Positions 50,619-61,326 of a stretch of 64,000 nucleotides of DNA are shown piece by piece. The first letter of the stretch is position 1. Each line of letters opens with the position of its first letter. Both the position numbers and the translations under genes were made by a program. The notes below the pieces were generated by a model. That model had not been told where the DNA came from. It saw only the letters and a program-made list of their open reading frames with translations, and ran no database searches. Source of the DNA: Acidipila sp. (GTDB taxonomy: Bacteria > Acidobacteriota > Terriglobia > Acidiferrales > UBA7541); assembly GCA_010365215.1 (NCBI GenBank), contig JAAFGT010000013.1, positions 32,978-96,977 of the forward strand, read 5' to 3'.

Positions 50619-52358
50619 CTACTCCCCCGCCGGCTGAGCGGCCGCACGTAGAGGCACGGGAACTGCGAGAGCAGAGGCGCCTGAAGGCAATGCCTTGCCT
50701 GACGCCGCGGCTGCTGGAGCGTTGGTAAGTCCGGCCGGCGCAAGGTTTCCAATCGCCGGCCCACCCGCTGGAACTAAGCCGGGATGCCGTTCGAAGTAAT
50801 CGGGATTCACGCGCTGCACGAGCTGGTCGGCGGGCACTTTAAGATAGCGAAGGATGGGCTGTGGATAGATGCCGATCCAGAACGCGGCCAGCACCAGCGG
50901 CACCAGGCAGGCAAATTCACGCGTGTTCAAGTCGGGCAAGTTTGCGTTTGCCGGATTGGTGACCGGACCAAACATGACGCGCTGGTAGAGCCACAACAGA
51001 TAGGCCGCACCAAGCACGATGCCCACCACGGCGCACGCTGCGTAAAGAGGCCCTCTTCCCGGCACTTCGAACACACCCTGGAGGATGGTGAATTCGCCGA
51101 TGAAGCCGTTTAGCAGCGGCATGCCCAGCGAGCTGAGGCTGACGATAAGATAGATGGCGGCAAAGTTTGGCATGGGTGTGGAAAGACCGCCAAATTCGCT
51201 GATCTGCCGCGTGTGGCGGCGCTCGTAAAGCACGCCGACGATCAGGAAGAGCGCGCCGGTGGAAATGCCGTGGTTGATCTGCTGCAGGATGCTGCCCTGT
51301 ATGGCCATGGGCGTGAGCGCAAAAATTCCCAGCGTACAAAAACCGAGGTGGCTCACCGAAGAATAAGCGATCAGCTTCTTCATATCCTTCTGCATCATGC
51401 ACACCAGCGCGCCGTAGATAATCGCCACCACGGATACAGCCATCATCAGCGGGGCATAGTGGCGCGCGGCATCCGGGAGCATGGGCACGGAGAATCGCAG
51501 GAAGCCGTAAGTGCCCATTTTCAGCAGGACGCCGGCGAGGATTACCGAGCCCGCCGTGGGCGCTTCGGTGTGCGCATCGGGTAGCCAGGTGTGAAACGGA
51601 AACATGGGCACCTTGATGGCAAAGGCGAAGAACAGTCCCCAGAACAGCAGTTGCTGCATATGCGGCGCAAGAAACTTGGTGGATTCAATCAGCACGGGAA
51701 TGTTGAAGGTGTAGGCCGCGCCCCCGGGATAAAGCGACATCAGCTCCCGCGCCGCCGGACCGCCCTCCTGCAAGAGCGCGGCATGCTGGAAGTAAATGGT
51801 GATCACGGCCAGCAGCATCAGCACGGACCCTACCAGGGTATAGAGAAAAAACTTTATCGCCGCATAGAGGCGCCGGTCGCTGCCCCACACGCCGATCAGG
51901 AAATACATGGGCACGAGCATCGCTTCCCAGAAGACGTAAAACAAAAAGAAGTCCAGAGACATGAAAACGCCGAGCATTCCAGCCTGCAGCAATAGAAGCA
52001 GGATGTAATATTCCTTCACGCGCATCTGGATGGCGCTCCAACTGGAGAGAATCGCAATGGCGCCAAGCCCCGTGGTCAGCATCACCAGCACGAAACTGAT
52101 TCCGTCGATCCCCAGCGTGTAACGGGCGCCGATGCTGGGAATCCAGCCCATGTCTTCCAGCAGTTGAAACCCTTTCTCGCCCGCCACAAATCGACCCAGC
52201 AGCGGCAACGACACGAGGAACCCGACGAGACCGATGAGATTGGCCAGAATACGGTGCGCCGTGACCAGGCGGCCCGGCACGACGAGCAGCAGGAGCGCGC
52301 CCGCGAGTGGCGTCAGCAGGATGACGCTGAGTAAGTGAGTCTGCATCAATTCGTTCAC
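50619..52358 (-). CDS. nuoM: NADH-quinone oxidoreductase subunit M (cluster 2)
   Basis: This intact 579-residue NuoM starts at GTG (52358) with AAGGTG five bases upstream; an ATG four codons later is an alternative. Motifs are LFYVFWEAMLVPMYFLIGVWG, AFAIKVPMFPFHTWLPDAHTEAPTAGSVILAGVLLKMGTYG, SSLGMPLLNGFIGEF and AAYLLWLYQRVMFGPVT. The last about 60 residues (NLAPAGLTNAPAAAASGKAL...) are an Ala/Pro-rich tail not usual in NuoM. The LLWLYQRV stretch is the segment disrupted by the frameshift in cluster 1. Confidence 0.94.
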   Translation of the reverse strand: MNELMQTHLLSVILLTPLAGALLLLVVPGRLVTAHRILANLIGLVGFLVSLPLLGRFVAGEKGFQLLEDMGWIPSIGARYTLGIDGISFVLVMLTTGLGAIAILSSWSAIQMRVKEYYILLLLLQAGMLGVFMSLDFFLFYVFWEAMLVPMYFLIGVWGSDRRLYAAIKFFLYTLVGSVLMLLAVITIYFQHAALLQEGGPAARELMSLYPGGAAYTFNIPVLIESTKFLAPHMQQLLFWGLFFAFAIKVPMFPFHTWLPDAHTEAPTAGSVILAGVLLKMGTYGFLRFSVPMLPDAARHYAPLMMAVSVVAIIYGALVCMMQKDMKKLIAYSSVSHLGFCTLGIFALTPMAIQGSILQQINHGISTGALFLIVGVLYERRHTRQISEFGGLSTPMPNFAAIYLIVSLSSLGMPLLNGFIGEFTILQGVFEVPGRGPLYAACAVVGIVLGAAYLLWLYQRVMFGPVTNPANANLPDLNTREFACLVPLVLAAFWIGIYPQPILRYLKVPADQLVQRVNPDYFERHPGLVPAGGPAIGNLAPAGLTNAPAAAASGKALPSGASALAVPVPLRAAAQPAGE

Positions 52359-52399
52359 GTATTCACCTTGGTTGCTTCAGAGCGATCTTTAGCCTCGTA

Positions 52400-54547
<2,148 letters not shown>

Positions 54548-54587
54548 GATGTGGCCGCCCACTCCGTCGCGGGGCCTGATGAGATTC

Positions 54588-54890
54588 TTACCATCGCAGC
54601 AGATCCATTTCGTCGGCCAGAAGCGTCTGACGGTTCCGGAAGTAGGCGATGATGATGCCCAAACCCACGGCCGCTTCGGCGGCAGCGTCCGTGATAATAA
54701 AAATGGCGAAGGCCTGCCCGTCGATACTCCCCAGGTGGCGCGAAAATGCCACCAGATTAATGTTCACCGCGTTCAAGATCAGCTCGATGGACATTAAAAT
54801 AATTACCACGTTGCGGCGCGTGACCACGCCAATCACGCCGATGGTGAACAGCAGCAGGCTCAAGATCAGGTAGTGGCTTGTCGGAATCAT
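54588..54890 (-). CDS. nuoK: NADH-quinone oxidoreductase subunit K (cluster 2)
   Basis: The 100-residue, three-helix subunit has [21 protein letters not shown] and [32 protein letters not shown] with two conserved membrane glutamates. It is 14 bases from nuoJ upstream and 40 bases from nuoL downstream. Confidence 0.95.
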   Translation of the reverse strand: MIPTSHYLILSLLLFTIGVIGVVTRRNVVIILMSIELILNAVNINLVAFSRHLGSIDGQAFAIFIITDAAAEAAVGLGIIIAYFRNRQTLLADEMDLLRW

Positions 54891-54904
54891 TTTTTCTCTC
54901 GTAC

Positions 54905-55426
54905 TTAAATTCGCTTCTTCCCCATAACCACTGCGCCCACCAGCGCGACCAGCAGCAGAATCGATGCAATCTCGAATGGGATCACGTACTTATTAAACAG
55001 CACATCGCCGATCAGTTGCGTGTTGGGCTCGAGCTGGGTGACCGCGACGCTGGGCAGATTCAGCAGATCCCGGTTTGCCCCATCGCGGTGCCCCAGCAGG
55101 AATGCGAGCAAGAGTTGCGCGCCCAGCACCAGACCAAGCAGCGTCGCCACCCAGCGCTGCCGGTTGAACTGCGCTTGATGCAGCGCTACATCCAGATTGA
55201 CCAGCATGATGACAAACGCAAAAAGCACCATGATTCCGCCGACGTAAAGAATGATCTGCACCGCGAACAGAAACTCCGCGCGCAGGGTCAGGTAGAGTCC
55301 CGCGGTAGCCAGCAGCGTAGTGATCAGGAAGATCGCGCTGTAAATCGCGCTGCGCGACGTTACCACCAGCACCGCGCTAAGCACGGCCAGCCCGCCGAAG
55401 AAGTAAAATAAGATCTGGTCCATCAT
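54905..55426 (-). CDS. nuoJ: NADH-quinone oxidoreductase subunit J (cluster 2)
   Basis: This membrane subunit of about 173 residues has five helices, with [54 protein letters not shown] as the core signature. Two adjacent ATGs (55426, 55423) start the family-like part; the longer frame upstream is non-conserved. nuoI, usually just upstream, is absent; instead a small two-helix gene ends 61 bases upstream. Confidence 0.93.
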   Translation of the reverse strand: MMDQILFYFFGGLAVLSAVLVVTSRSAIYSAIFLITTLLATAGLYLTLRAEFLFAVQIILYVGGIMVLFAFVIMLVNLDVALHQAQFNRQRWVATLLGLVLGAQLLLAFLLGHRDGANRDLLNLPSVAVTQLEPNTQLIGDVLFNKYVIPFEIASILLLVALVGAVVMGKKRI

Positions 55427-55487
55427 CGCGTCGGATACTCGAGTTTTACCGCCCGCCGGCCGGAAGCGCTGCGCGCAGAAATCTGTT

Positions 55488-55673
55488 TCACTCCGCAAGC
55501 TTCGTAGCCAGCAGATACCATCCAGCCGCCGCCAGCACTGCGCCGGCCACGGACAACGCGCCGAACATGATCCGCCCGGCTACCGTCCTGCGTCGCGCAG
55601 CCATCACGCCGAGGCTCACGGCCCAAATCGTGCCCATGACCGGAACCGCAATCAGCGCCATAAAATGGGACAA
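55488..55673 (-). CDS. Small two-helix membrane protein in the complex I cluster 2
   Basis: The 61-residue peptide (MSHFMALIAVPVMGTIWAV..., then RTVAGRIMFGALSVAGAVLAAAGWYLL) has two hydrophobic helices joined by a basic loop, MAARRRTVAGR. It begins at TTG (55673) with AGGGTGG six bases upstream (an internal ATG at 55661 is an alternative) and lies 12 bases after nuoH and 61 before nuoJ. It takes the position nuoI normally has, but it has no Fe-S cysteines and cannot replace NuoI. I do not recognise a family. The ribosome site and operon position support it as real. Confidence 0.68.
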   Translation of the reverse strand: MSHFMALIAVPVMGTIWAVSLGVMAARRRTVAGRIMFGALSVAGAVLAAAGWYLLATKLAE

Positions 55674-55685
55674 GCTCTGCCACCC

Positions 55686-56996
55686 TTAAGCCTCGCTCTC
55701 CACTTCGGTATCGGAGATGCCCGCGCGCTGCTCGCCCACGTGCGCCAGATACAGAGCGACTACAAGAGTCGCCAGCGTCGATAGCCCCAAGGCCACGGGC
55801 AGGCTCCAACCCGCCTGGCGATGCAGCACCAGACCGATTCCCAGCGACATCACGTTGACGATCGAAAGCGGAATCAGGAAAAACCAGCCGAGATGCATCA
55901 GCTGATCGAAACGATAGCGCGGGAACGTAAAGCGAATCCACAGGAACACGTAGATGTAAAGCATCACCTTGGCGACGAACCAGAAGCCACCGTGCACCGC
56001 CGCCTTCCATGCGGGCAGGATGGTCGCCGCCACGCCAAGCGGGAGCGCGAGCAGCAGAAACAGCCCGCCGAACGCAGCCATCACCAGCTTCTGCACCAGG
56101 ACGGGTTGCTTCGGCGCGCGATAGAAACAGAAGCCGGCCACGCCCACAAAAAACAGCGGCGGAAAGAAATCGAGCGGCCGCAACCAACTCACGCCACCGA
56201 AGGGCCGCGCGCCACCTCCCAGAAAAAGTGTCGTGGCGATGCCCGCCACGACAATCATGTTGGCGTACTCGGCCAGGAAATAGAGCGACCAGCGGAAACC
56301 ACTGAACTCGGTCATGTAGCCGGCCACCAACTCGGATTCAGCTTCGGGCATATCGAATGGGGCGCGGTTAGTTTCCGCCACCGAGGCCACTAAATAAATA
56401 AAAAAGGCCACGGGGCAAAGAAATATAAACCACACCCCCTGCGCCGCCTGGGCGTCCACCATCTCGCGCGTGGAGAGAGTTCCGGCAAGCAGAACGCCGG
56501 CGACCAATGCCATGCCTCCGGCCACTTCATAGCTCACCAGCTGCGCGGCGCTGCGCAGAGCGCCCATCAGTGAATAGTGGCTGTTCGAAGCCCATCCACC
56601 AAGCACGATACCGAAGATTCCCATCGAACTGATCGCCACGATGAACAGCAGGCCGATGTTCAGGTCAGCGATCAGAAATCCGGGGCCGAACGGAAGAGCG
56701 GCAAACGCCAGCAGCCCTGCGGTCACGGAAATGAGCGGGGCCATCCAGAAAATCCATTTATCGGCTCGCTCGGGGATGATGTCTTCCTTCAACAGAAGCT
56801 TGAGCGCGTCGGCGATGGGCTGCAGCAAGCCGTGCGGTCCCACGCGCATGGGCCCGAGGCGCGCCTGCATGTCGGCCATGACTTTGCGCTCCAGGAGCAC
56901 AACATATCCGGCGAGCAGAGGTAGCACCGCGACAATCAGTACCGCGTAGAGCAGCGGTAGCGCGTGAGGCCTCAAGAATTCGATGATGCTTTGCAT
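55686..56996 (-). CDS. nuoH: NADH-quinone oxidoreductase subunit H (cluster 2)
   Basis: This 436-residue quinone-channel subunit has LERKVMADMQARLGPMRVGPHGLLQPIADALKLLLKED, GGWASNSHYSLMGALRSAAQLVSYE and ETNRAPFDMPEAESELVAGYMTEFSGFRW. Compared with cluster 1 it carries a longer C-terminus ending in an acidic stretch (EVESEA). It follows nuoD by five bases. Confidence 0.95.
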   Translation of the reverse strand: MQSIIEFLRPHALPLLYAVLIVAVLPLLAGYVVLLERKVMADMQARLGPMRVGPHGLLQPIADALKLLLKEDIIPERADKWIFWMAPLISVTAGLLAFAALPFGPGFLIADLNIGLLFIVAISSMGIFGIVLGGWASNSHYSLMGALRSAAQLVSYEVAGGMALVAGVLLAGTLSTREMVDAQAAQGVWFIFLCPVAFFIYLVASVAETNRAPFDMPEAESELVAGYMTEFSGFRWSLYFLAEYANMIVVAGIATTLFLGGGARPFGGVSWLRPLDFFPPLFFVGVAGFCFYRAPKQPVLVQKLVMAAFGGLFLLLALPLGVAATILPAWKAAVHGGFWFVAKVMLYIYVFLWIRFTFPRYRFDQLMHLGWFFLIPLSIVNVMSLGIGLVLHRQAGWSLPVALGLSTLATLVVALYLAHVGEQRAGISDTEVESEA

Positions 56997-57001
56997 TCCT
57001 G

Positions 57002-58141
57002 TTACCGATCCACTTCGCCCAGAACGATGTCCAGCGTGCCGATGATGGCTACCACATCCGCCACCAGATGCCCGCGCACCATAGTATCGAATGCCTGCAG
57101 ATTGATGAACGACGGCGGTCGTACGCGCACGCGATAGGGCTGCGTGGTCCCATCGCTCACGATGTAGTATCCAATTTCGCCCTTGGGCGCTTCAATCGAG
57201 TGATACACCTCGCCCGGCGGCGGCTTCAGCACTTTGCCGATGCGCGCCATGATCGGCCCGCTGGGAATATTTTCGATCGCCTGCAGGCAGATGCGGATCG
57301 ACTGCCGTAACTCTTCCATGCGCACCAGGTAACGGTCGTAGGTGTCGCCGTTCTTGCCGGTGGGAATATCAAACTGGTATTGATCGTAGGCCGCATAGGG
57401 CATGGCCTTGCGGATGTCCCAAGCCACGCCGCACGCGCGCAGCGGCGGCCCGGTCACGCCCAAATCGATGGCTTGCTGGGCGGTGAGAATACCAACGCCT
57501 TTCGTGCGACCCACCCAAATGCGGTTCTCGGTCAGCAGCCGCTCGTACTCGTCCACCTTGATGCGAAAATCTTCGCAGAAGCGCCGGGTTTCCTGCTCGA
57601 AGCCGTCATAGGTTTCGTACTGCAAGCCGCCGATGCGGAAGGCGTGGGTGGTGAGCCGCGCCCCGCAGTACTTCTCGAAAATTTTGAGAATCTCTTCGCG
57701 CTCCCGCAGGCAATAAAATATCGGGGTGAGCGCGCCGATATCAAGCGCATGCGTGCCCAACCACAGCAGGTGGCTGGCGATGCGCTGCAGCTCGGTGAGA
57801 ATGGTGCGAACCACCCGGGCACGGGGCGGCGCTTCGGCGCCGAGCAGTTTTTCCACCGTTTCGCAGTAGCCCAGGCCGTTGGACACCGCGGCGACGTAAT
57901 CCATGCGGTCCACGTAAGGCGCAAACTGCGTATAGGTGCGGTGCTCGGCAATCTTCTCCACGCCGCGGTGCAGGTAGCCGATGATGCACTCGGAGCCGAT
58001 GACACGCTCGCCATCGAGGCGCAGCTTCACGCGCAACACTCCGTGCGTGGAGGGATGTTGCGGACCCATGTTGATGATGATTTCGTCCGCGCCAAGCACG
58101 GTCTGTTCGACGGTAAAGGCGGGGCTGCGTGTGTCGGCCAT
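57002..58141 (-). CDS. nuoD: NADH-quinone oxidoreductase subunit D (cluster 2)
   Basis: This 379-residue Q-module subunit has [58 protein letters not shown] and the ending [35 protein letters not shown]. The start ATG at 58141 is three bases after the nuoC stop. It lies directly upstream of nuoH. Confidence 0.96.
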   Translation of the reverse strand: MADTRSPAFTVEQTVLGADEIIINMGPQHPSTHGVLRVKLRLDGERVIGSECIIGYLHRGVEKIAEHRTYTQFAPYVDRMDYVAAVSNGLGYCETVEKLLGAEAPPRARVVRTILTELQRIASHLLWLGTHALDIGALTPIFYCLREREEILKIFEKYCGARLTTHAFRIGGLQYETYDGFEQETRRFCEDFRIKVDEYERLLTENRIWVGRTKGVGILTAQQAIDLGVTGPPLRACGVAWDIRKAMPYAAYDQYQFDIPTGKNGDTYDRYLVRMEELRQSIRICLQAIENIPSGPIMARIGKVLKPPPGEVYHSIEAPKGEIGYYIVSDGTTQPYRVRVRPPSFINLQAFDTMVRGHLVADVVAIIGTLDIVLGEVDR

Positions 58142-58144
58142 GCG

Positions 58145-58960
58145 CTATTGCCCGCTCTCGATGCCCAGATTTTCGCGCACCCAGGCAGTGTCCTGCGTGA
58201 GGATGTCGTAGTCCTTGCGCAGCGGATAGCCTTGCCATTCCTCGGGCATGAGAATGCGCGTCAGATTGGGGTGCCCGGTGAAGCGGATGCCGAACATGTC
58301 GAACACTTCGCGTTCCAGCCAGTTGGCGGTGCCCCAGATATTGCAAACGCTGGGCACAGTCTCACCTTCACCGGCATGCGCCTTGAGCCGCAAGCGTTCG
58401 TTTTTCTTGAATGAGTAGAGGAACAGAACCACCTCGAAGCGTTTCTCGCGCTTGGGCCAGTCGACCGCGGTTAGATCAACGAGATAATCAAAATTTTCGC
58501 TGTCGCGGGCGAATTGGCAGATCGCCTCCAGACTCTCGCGCTCGACCACTAGAATGGCCTGCTTGCGGTCGACCCATGCCTCGCGCATGGCGGAGCCAAA
58601 CTTCCCCTTGAATCGCGATACGAGCTCGTTTTCAAGAGGCAGGGGCTTGGGCGGCTCTTCTTTCTTTACTGCCGGGGCAGCGGGCTTAGCGGCGGGCGCG
58701 CCGGGCGTTGCGGGTTTCGCGGCTGGCGGAGCAGCGGATGCAGGCTTGGGAGCGCTAGAGCTTGCAGGAGTGGGAGGCGCGGCTGCGGGCTTTTCAGTCT
58801 CAGCTGCGACGGGCTGCGGAGCGACAGGATTCGGAGCTTCGGGTGCCGCGGGCTTCACTGGCTCCGAGGCGTCAAGCGTGGGCTGCTCCGCCGGCGCGGG
58901 GTTCACTTCCCCGCCTTCTCCAGTGGACTGCGGTTTTTTTTCAGAAGGATCGTTGGCCAT
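58145..58960 (-). CDS. nuoC: NADH-quinone oxidoreductase subunit C with a long Ala/Pro-rich N-terminal extension (cluster 2)
   Basis: The protein has about 271 residues. Residues 1-107 are almost wholly Pro, Ala, Glu and Lys (for example [20 protein letters not shown]) and should be disordered; a normal NuoC of about 160 residues follows. Its motifs are [25 protein letters not shown] and [44 protein letters not shown]. The ATG at 58960 (MANDPSEKK) is chosen because the longer frame to 59020 runs into the promoter. A sigma70-type promoter lies about 80 bases upstream. nuoB does not precede it. Confidence 0.93.
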   Translation of the reverse strand: MANDPSEKKPQSTGEGGEVNPAPAEQPTLDASEPVKPAAPEAPNPVAPQPVAAETEKPAAAPPTPASSSAPKPASAAPPAAKPATPGAPAAKPAAPAVKKEEPPKPLPLENELVSRFKGKFGSAMREAWVDRKQAILVVERESLEAICQFARDSENFDYLVDLTAVDWPKREKRFEVVLFLYSFKKNERLRLKAHAGEGETVPSVCNIWGTANWLEREVFDMFGIRFTGHPNLTRILMPEEWQGYPLRKDYDILTQDTAWVRENLGIESGQ

Positions 58961-59290
58961 TCGGATCTGAGGTGTACCTGCTGCCGGGAACTCTCGCCAC
59001 ACATCCCCAATTCGCGGCAACCGTGAAGTTTAACCCGCAGTATTTAGCATACGCAGCGAATCGGGTCAACCGCGTCTTCCACTTCCACGCTCGCGCCACA
59101 CCACGCTTTGGCTCGCCTGGGCGCGTGCCGCAGCGCTTCTTACCTGCAACAGATTCACCTGTGAACGCATTCGGATGTTCAGAAGTATGGAAACTGTAAT
59201 CCGCGGGACAATCCAGGAATCTGCGGTGTTTGGTGCGTTGCGCACCGTACTAGATTGCCAGTTCTCGAGAAGCCGACCCACAGATCCGCG
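58961..59290. other. Intergenic region between nuoC and nuoA of cluster 2, no gene seen
   Basis: These 330 bases hold no convincing gene; the only long open frame on the minus strand (59066-59281) has no NuoB-like features. The region contains the nuoC promoter (59041-59069) and a short perfect hairpin GGTGCG-TTG-CGCACC at 59232-59246. nuoB would normally sit here. Confidence 0.8.
59041..59069 (-). promoter_or_regulatory. Promoter of the nuoC-to-atpE unit (cluster 2)
   Basis: On the minus strand TTGACC (59064-59069) and TAAATA (59041-59046) are 17 bases apart. The predicted start is near 59034, giving a leader of about 74 bases to the nuoC ATG at 58960. It separates nuoA, transcribed from further upstream, from the rest of the cluster. 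Confidence 0.72.
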
Positions 59291-59650
59291 TTACACCCAC
59301 TCGAGAGCGCCTTTCTTGAAAACCCAGATGTAACCGACAATCAGGATCCCCAAAAACAACATCATCGAGACCAGCCCGTAGACCCCCAGCTTGGCGTACT
59401 GCACCGCCCAGGGAAACAGGAACACGGTCTCCACGTCAAAGATCACGAACAGCATGGCGATAATGTAAAAGCGCACGGAATAGCGGCCGCGTGCGTCGTT
59501 TTCGGCGGGGATGCCGCACTCGTAGGGCTCAAGCTTGGCCCCTCCCGAGGTCGAATCGGGCCGGATAAACTTGAAAACGATCAGCGTAACGGCGGGAAAG
59601 GCCGCGGCCAGAATCGCAAACAGAAAAACCGGAATGTATTGTGCGGGCAT
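59291..59650 (-). CDS. nuoA: NADH-quinone oxidoreductase subunit A (cluster 2)
   Basis: The 119-residue subunit has LEPYECGIPAENDARGRYSVRFYIIAMLFVIFDVETVFLFPWA, unmistakable for NuoA. The ATG at 59650 gives a normal N-terminus (MPAQYIPVFLFAILAA). It lies about 330 bases from nuoC, with a strong promoter between, so it may be a separate transcription unit. The amidohydrolase gene ends 73 bases upstream. Confidence 0.95.
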   Translation of the reverse strand: MPAQYIPVFLFAILAAAFPAVTLIVFKFIRPDSTSGGAKLEPYECGIPAENDARGRYSVRFYIIAMLFVIFDVETVFLFPWAVQYAKLGVYGLVSMMLFLGILIVGYIWVFKKGALEWV

Positions 59651-59723
59651 CTTTAAGACGCGCCATGCTAACACAGCGCCGATTTCGTGTCATTGCCAGC
59701 TGCAGCGAGTAGCGGCGTTTCGC

Positions 59724-61067
59724 CTACTTGGATGCGAAATCGTTGCGGTAGACCGTCCCGCCTTTAAGAACAAACGCCACGTGTTCCAGCACTCGCACGT
59801 CGGCGAGCGGATCGCCCGTGACAGCAACCAGATCGGCAAAATTCCCGGGCTCCAGAGTGCCGACTTTACCGCTCCAGCCGAGCAGGTCCGCGGCATGAAT
59901 CGTGGCGGCCTGAATCGCGTCAATGGGCTTCATGCCCCACTCGACCATCTTGGCGAACTGCCTGGCATTGTCGCCATGCGGATAGACGCCTGCGTCCGTT
60001 CCGAAGGCCATGCGCGGGCCGGCCTGAAAGGCGCGCCGGAAATTTTCGCGCTGCAGCCGGCCGATGGCTTTTTCCTTCTCGATGGATTCGGGAAGCATGC
60101 CGATTTTTTCGCCCTGAGAGAGAATGTAATCGTCGTTGTAGATGTCGAAAACCAGATAGGTGCCGTGCTGTTTGGCGAGCGCGATTCCTTCGTCGTCGAT
60201 CAGGCTGGAATGCTCAATGGAGTCGATGCCCGCGCGAATGGCATCTTTAATTGACTGTGTGCCGTGCGCATGAGCGGCAACTTTGCGTCCCAGCTTGTGG
60301 GCTTCTTCGGCGATGGCGGTCATTTCTTCCAGGGTGTATTGCGGCGTGCCAGGCTGATCGCCTTTGCTGAGCACGCCTCCGGAGGCGCAAATCTTGATGA
60401 GGTCGGCGCCATACTTGATTACCTCGCGCACCTTGGCGCGCGCGGCCCAGGGACCGTCGGCTACGCCTTGTCCTTGATGGTGATATTCATACGGCAGCAG
60501 GTTCTGGTCGCAGTGGCCACCGGTGATGCCCAGCGGAGGACCGGAGACCAGCATGCGCGGACCTTCCACGTCGCCGTCGTTGATGCCGTCGCGCAGCGCG
60601 ACGTCGGTAAATCCTGACGCTCCCACGTTACGCACGGTCGTGAAGCCGGCGCGCAACGTCAGCCGGGCGTTCTTCACCCCGATCACCGCCTCGCGCGGCA
60701 CGGAGATTCCCAATCCCTGGTAGCCGCTATGCGATGGATCGCCAGTGAGATGCGTGTGCACATCGATCAATCCAGGGAGGCACGTGGCTTCGGACAGATT
60801 CACGGACGTAATGCCCGCGGGGATGGCAGCGCTATCTGCCTTGCCCACGGCGGTAATTCGACCCTTCTCAAATACAACCACCTGGTCGGAGAGAAATTTA
60901 CCGGAACGAACATCCAGAAGTTTGCCGCAGCGTATTGCGCCAGATTGTGTTGCGACAGGTTGTGCCGCGACAGGTTGTACCGCGCCAGGTTGTACCGCGA
61001 CAGATTGGGCGTGGGTGCCTGGAGCGGTAGCAAGCAACACAACGAACAGAGAAAACAATTTCTTCAT
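59724..61067 (-). CDS. Secreted amidohydrolase (imidazolonepropionase-like metal-dependent hydrolase)
   Basis: The 447-residue protein has a Sec signal peptide (MKKLFSLFVVLLATAPGTHAQS), then a short repetitive Gln/Pro/Val/Ala segment encoded by five 15-bp repeats, and an amidohydrolase TIM barrel. Metal ligands are in DVHTHLTG (HxH), AAHAHGT and GTDAGVYPHG; the residues KICASGGVLSKG fit the metal-bridging lysine region. Such enzymes hydrolyse amide bonds in cyclic or peptide substrates; the actual substrate is unknown. GGGGGA precedes the ATG. It is divergent from the PilZ-TonB gene, and probably exported to the periplasm. Confidence 0.92.
   Translation of the reverse strand: MKKLFSLFVVLLATAPGTHAQSVAVQPGAVQPVAAQPVATQSGAIRCGKLLDVRSGKFLSDQVVVFEKGRITAVGKADSAAIPAGITSVNLSEATCLPGLIDVHTHLTGDPSHSGYQGLGISVPREAVIGVKNARLTLRAGFTTVRNVGASGFTDVALRDGINDGDVEGPRMLVSGPPLGITGGHCDQNLLPYEYHHQGQGVADGPWAARAKVREVIKYGADLIKICASGGVLSKGDQPGTPQYTLEEMTAIAEEAHKLGRKVAAHAHGTQSIKDAIRAGIDSIEHSSLIDDEGIALAKQHGTYLVFDIYNDDYILSQGEKIGMLPESIEKEKAIGRLQRENFRRAFQAGPRMAFGTDAGVYPHGDNARQFAKMVEWGMKPIDAIQAATIHAADLLGWSGKVGTLEPGNFADLVAVTGDPLADVRVLEHVAFVLKGGTVYRNDFASK
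60937..61011 (-). repeat. Five-copy 15-bp tandem repeat in the amidohydrolase gene
   Basis: Five units of 15 bases (consensus on the plus strand GCGACAGGTTGTACC) lie in frame at 60937-61011 just after the signal peptide. On the coding strand they give alternating Ala-Val-Gln-Pro and Ala-Thr-Gln-type pentapeptides. Copies two to four are nearly identical; the outer ones are more diverged. Confidence 0.9.
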
Positions 61068-61090
61068 GAGTCCCCCTCAGACTGGAGCGG

Positions 61091-61119
61091 ATGTTAACGC
61101 GGCAAAGCGAAGCTAGCAA
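61091..61119 (-). promoter_or_regulatory. Possible promoter of the amidohydrolase gene
   Basis: On the minus strand TTGCTA (61114-61119) and TAACAT (61091-61096) are 17 bases apart. Both match the consensus only 4 of 6, so this is a modest candidate. The predicted leader is about 17 bases. Confidence 0.35.
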
Positions 61120-61213
61120 GGGCCGCACCGGCCTCTGGCGCACGACCTACTCAGCCTCGGGGCTAGCCCGAACTGCTAGAAGTCTGCAGGCGGGCTCAAC
61201 AGTAAGATGGGAG

Positions 61214-61235
61214 CAACAGTACATTTGTACTATTG
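61214..61235 (+). promoter_or_regulatory. BlaI/CopY-like palindrome upstream of the PilZ-TonB gene
   Basis: AGTACA-TT-TGTACT (61218-61231) contains TACANNTGTA, the core recognised by BlaI/MecI/CopY-type repressors. The flanking CAA (61214-61216) and TTG (61233-61235) extend the dyad to ten pairs on each side with one mismatch. It is 91 bases upstream of the ATG at 61327 and about 150 bases upstream of the divergent amidohydrolase gene. Confidence 0.6.
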
Positions 61236-61326
61236 CCCAGGGTACGCCCGGAGGAAAGAATCGGAGATCGCTTCACGAGAGTACCGATTTGGCACTGCGG
61301 AGGGCCGGCTTTTGCCGGTCAAGTCC

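Noticed and set aside
58554..58970. Gly/Ala-rich open frame on the plus strand over the nuoC extension
   Set aside because: It is the complement of the Ala/Pro-rich nuoC extension. The Gly/Ala composition follows from the GC-rich repeats, not from a coding need.
59066..59281. Possible nuoB remnant between nuoA and nuoC of cluster 2
   Set aside because: No CCAxE-type cysteine pair or other NuoB feature is present in any frame; it reads as noncoding.
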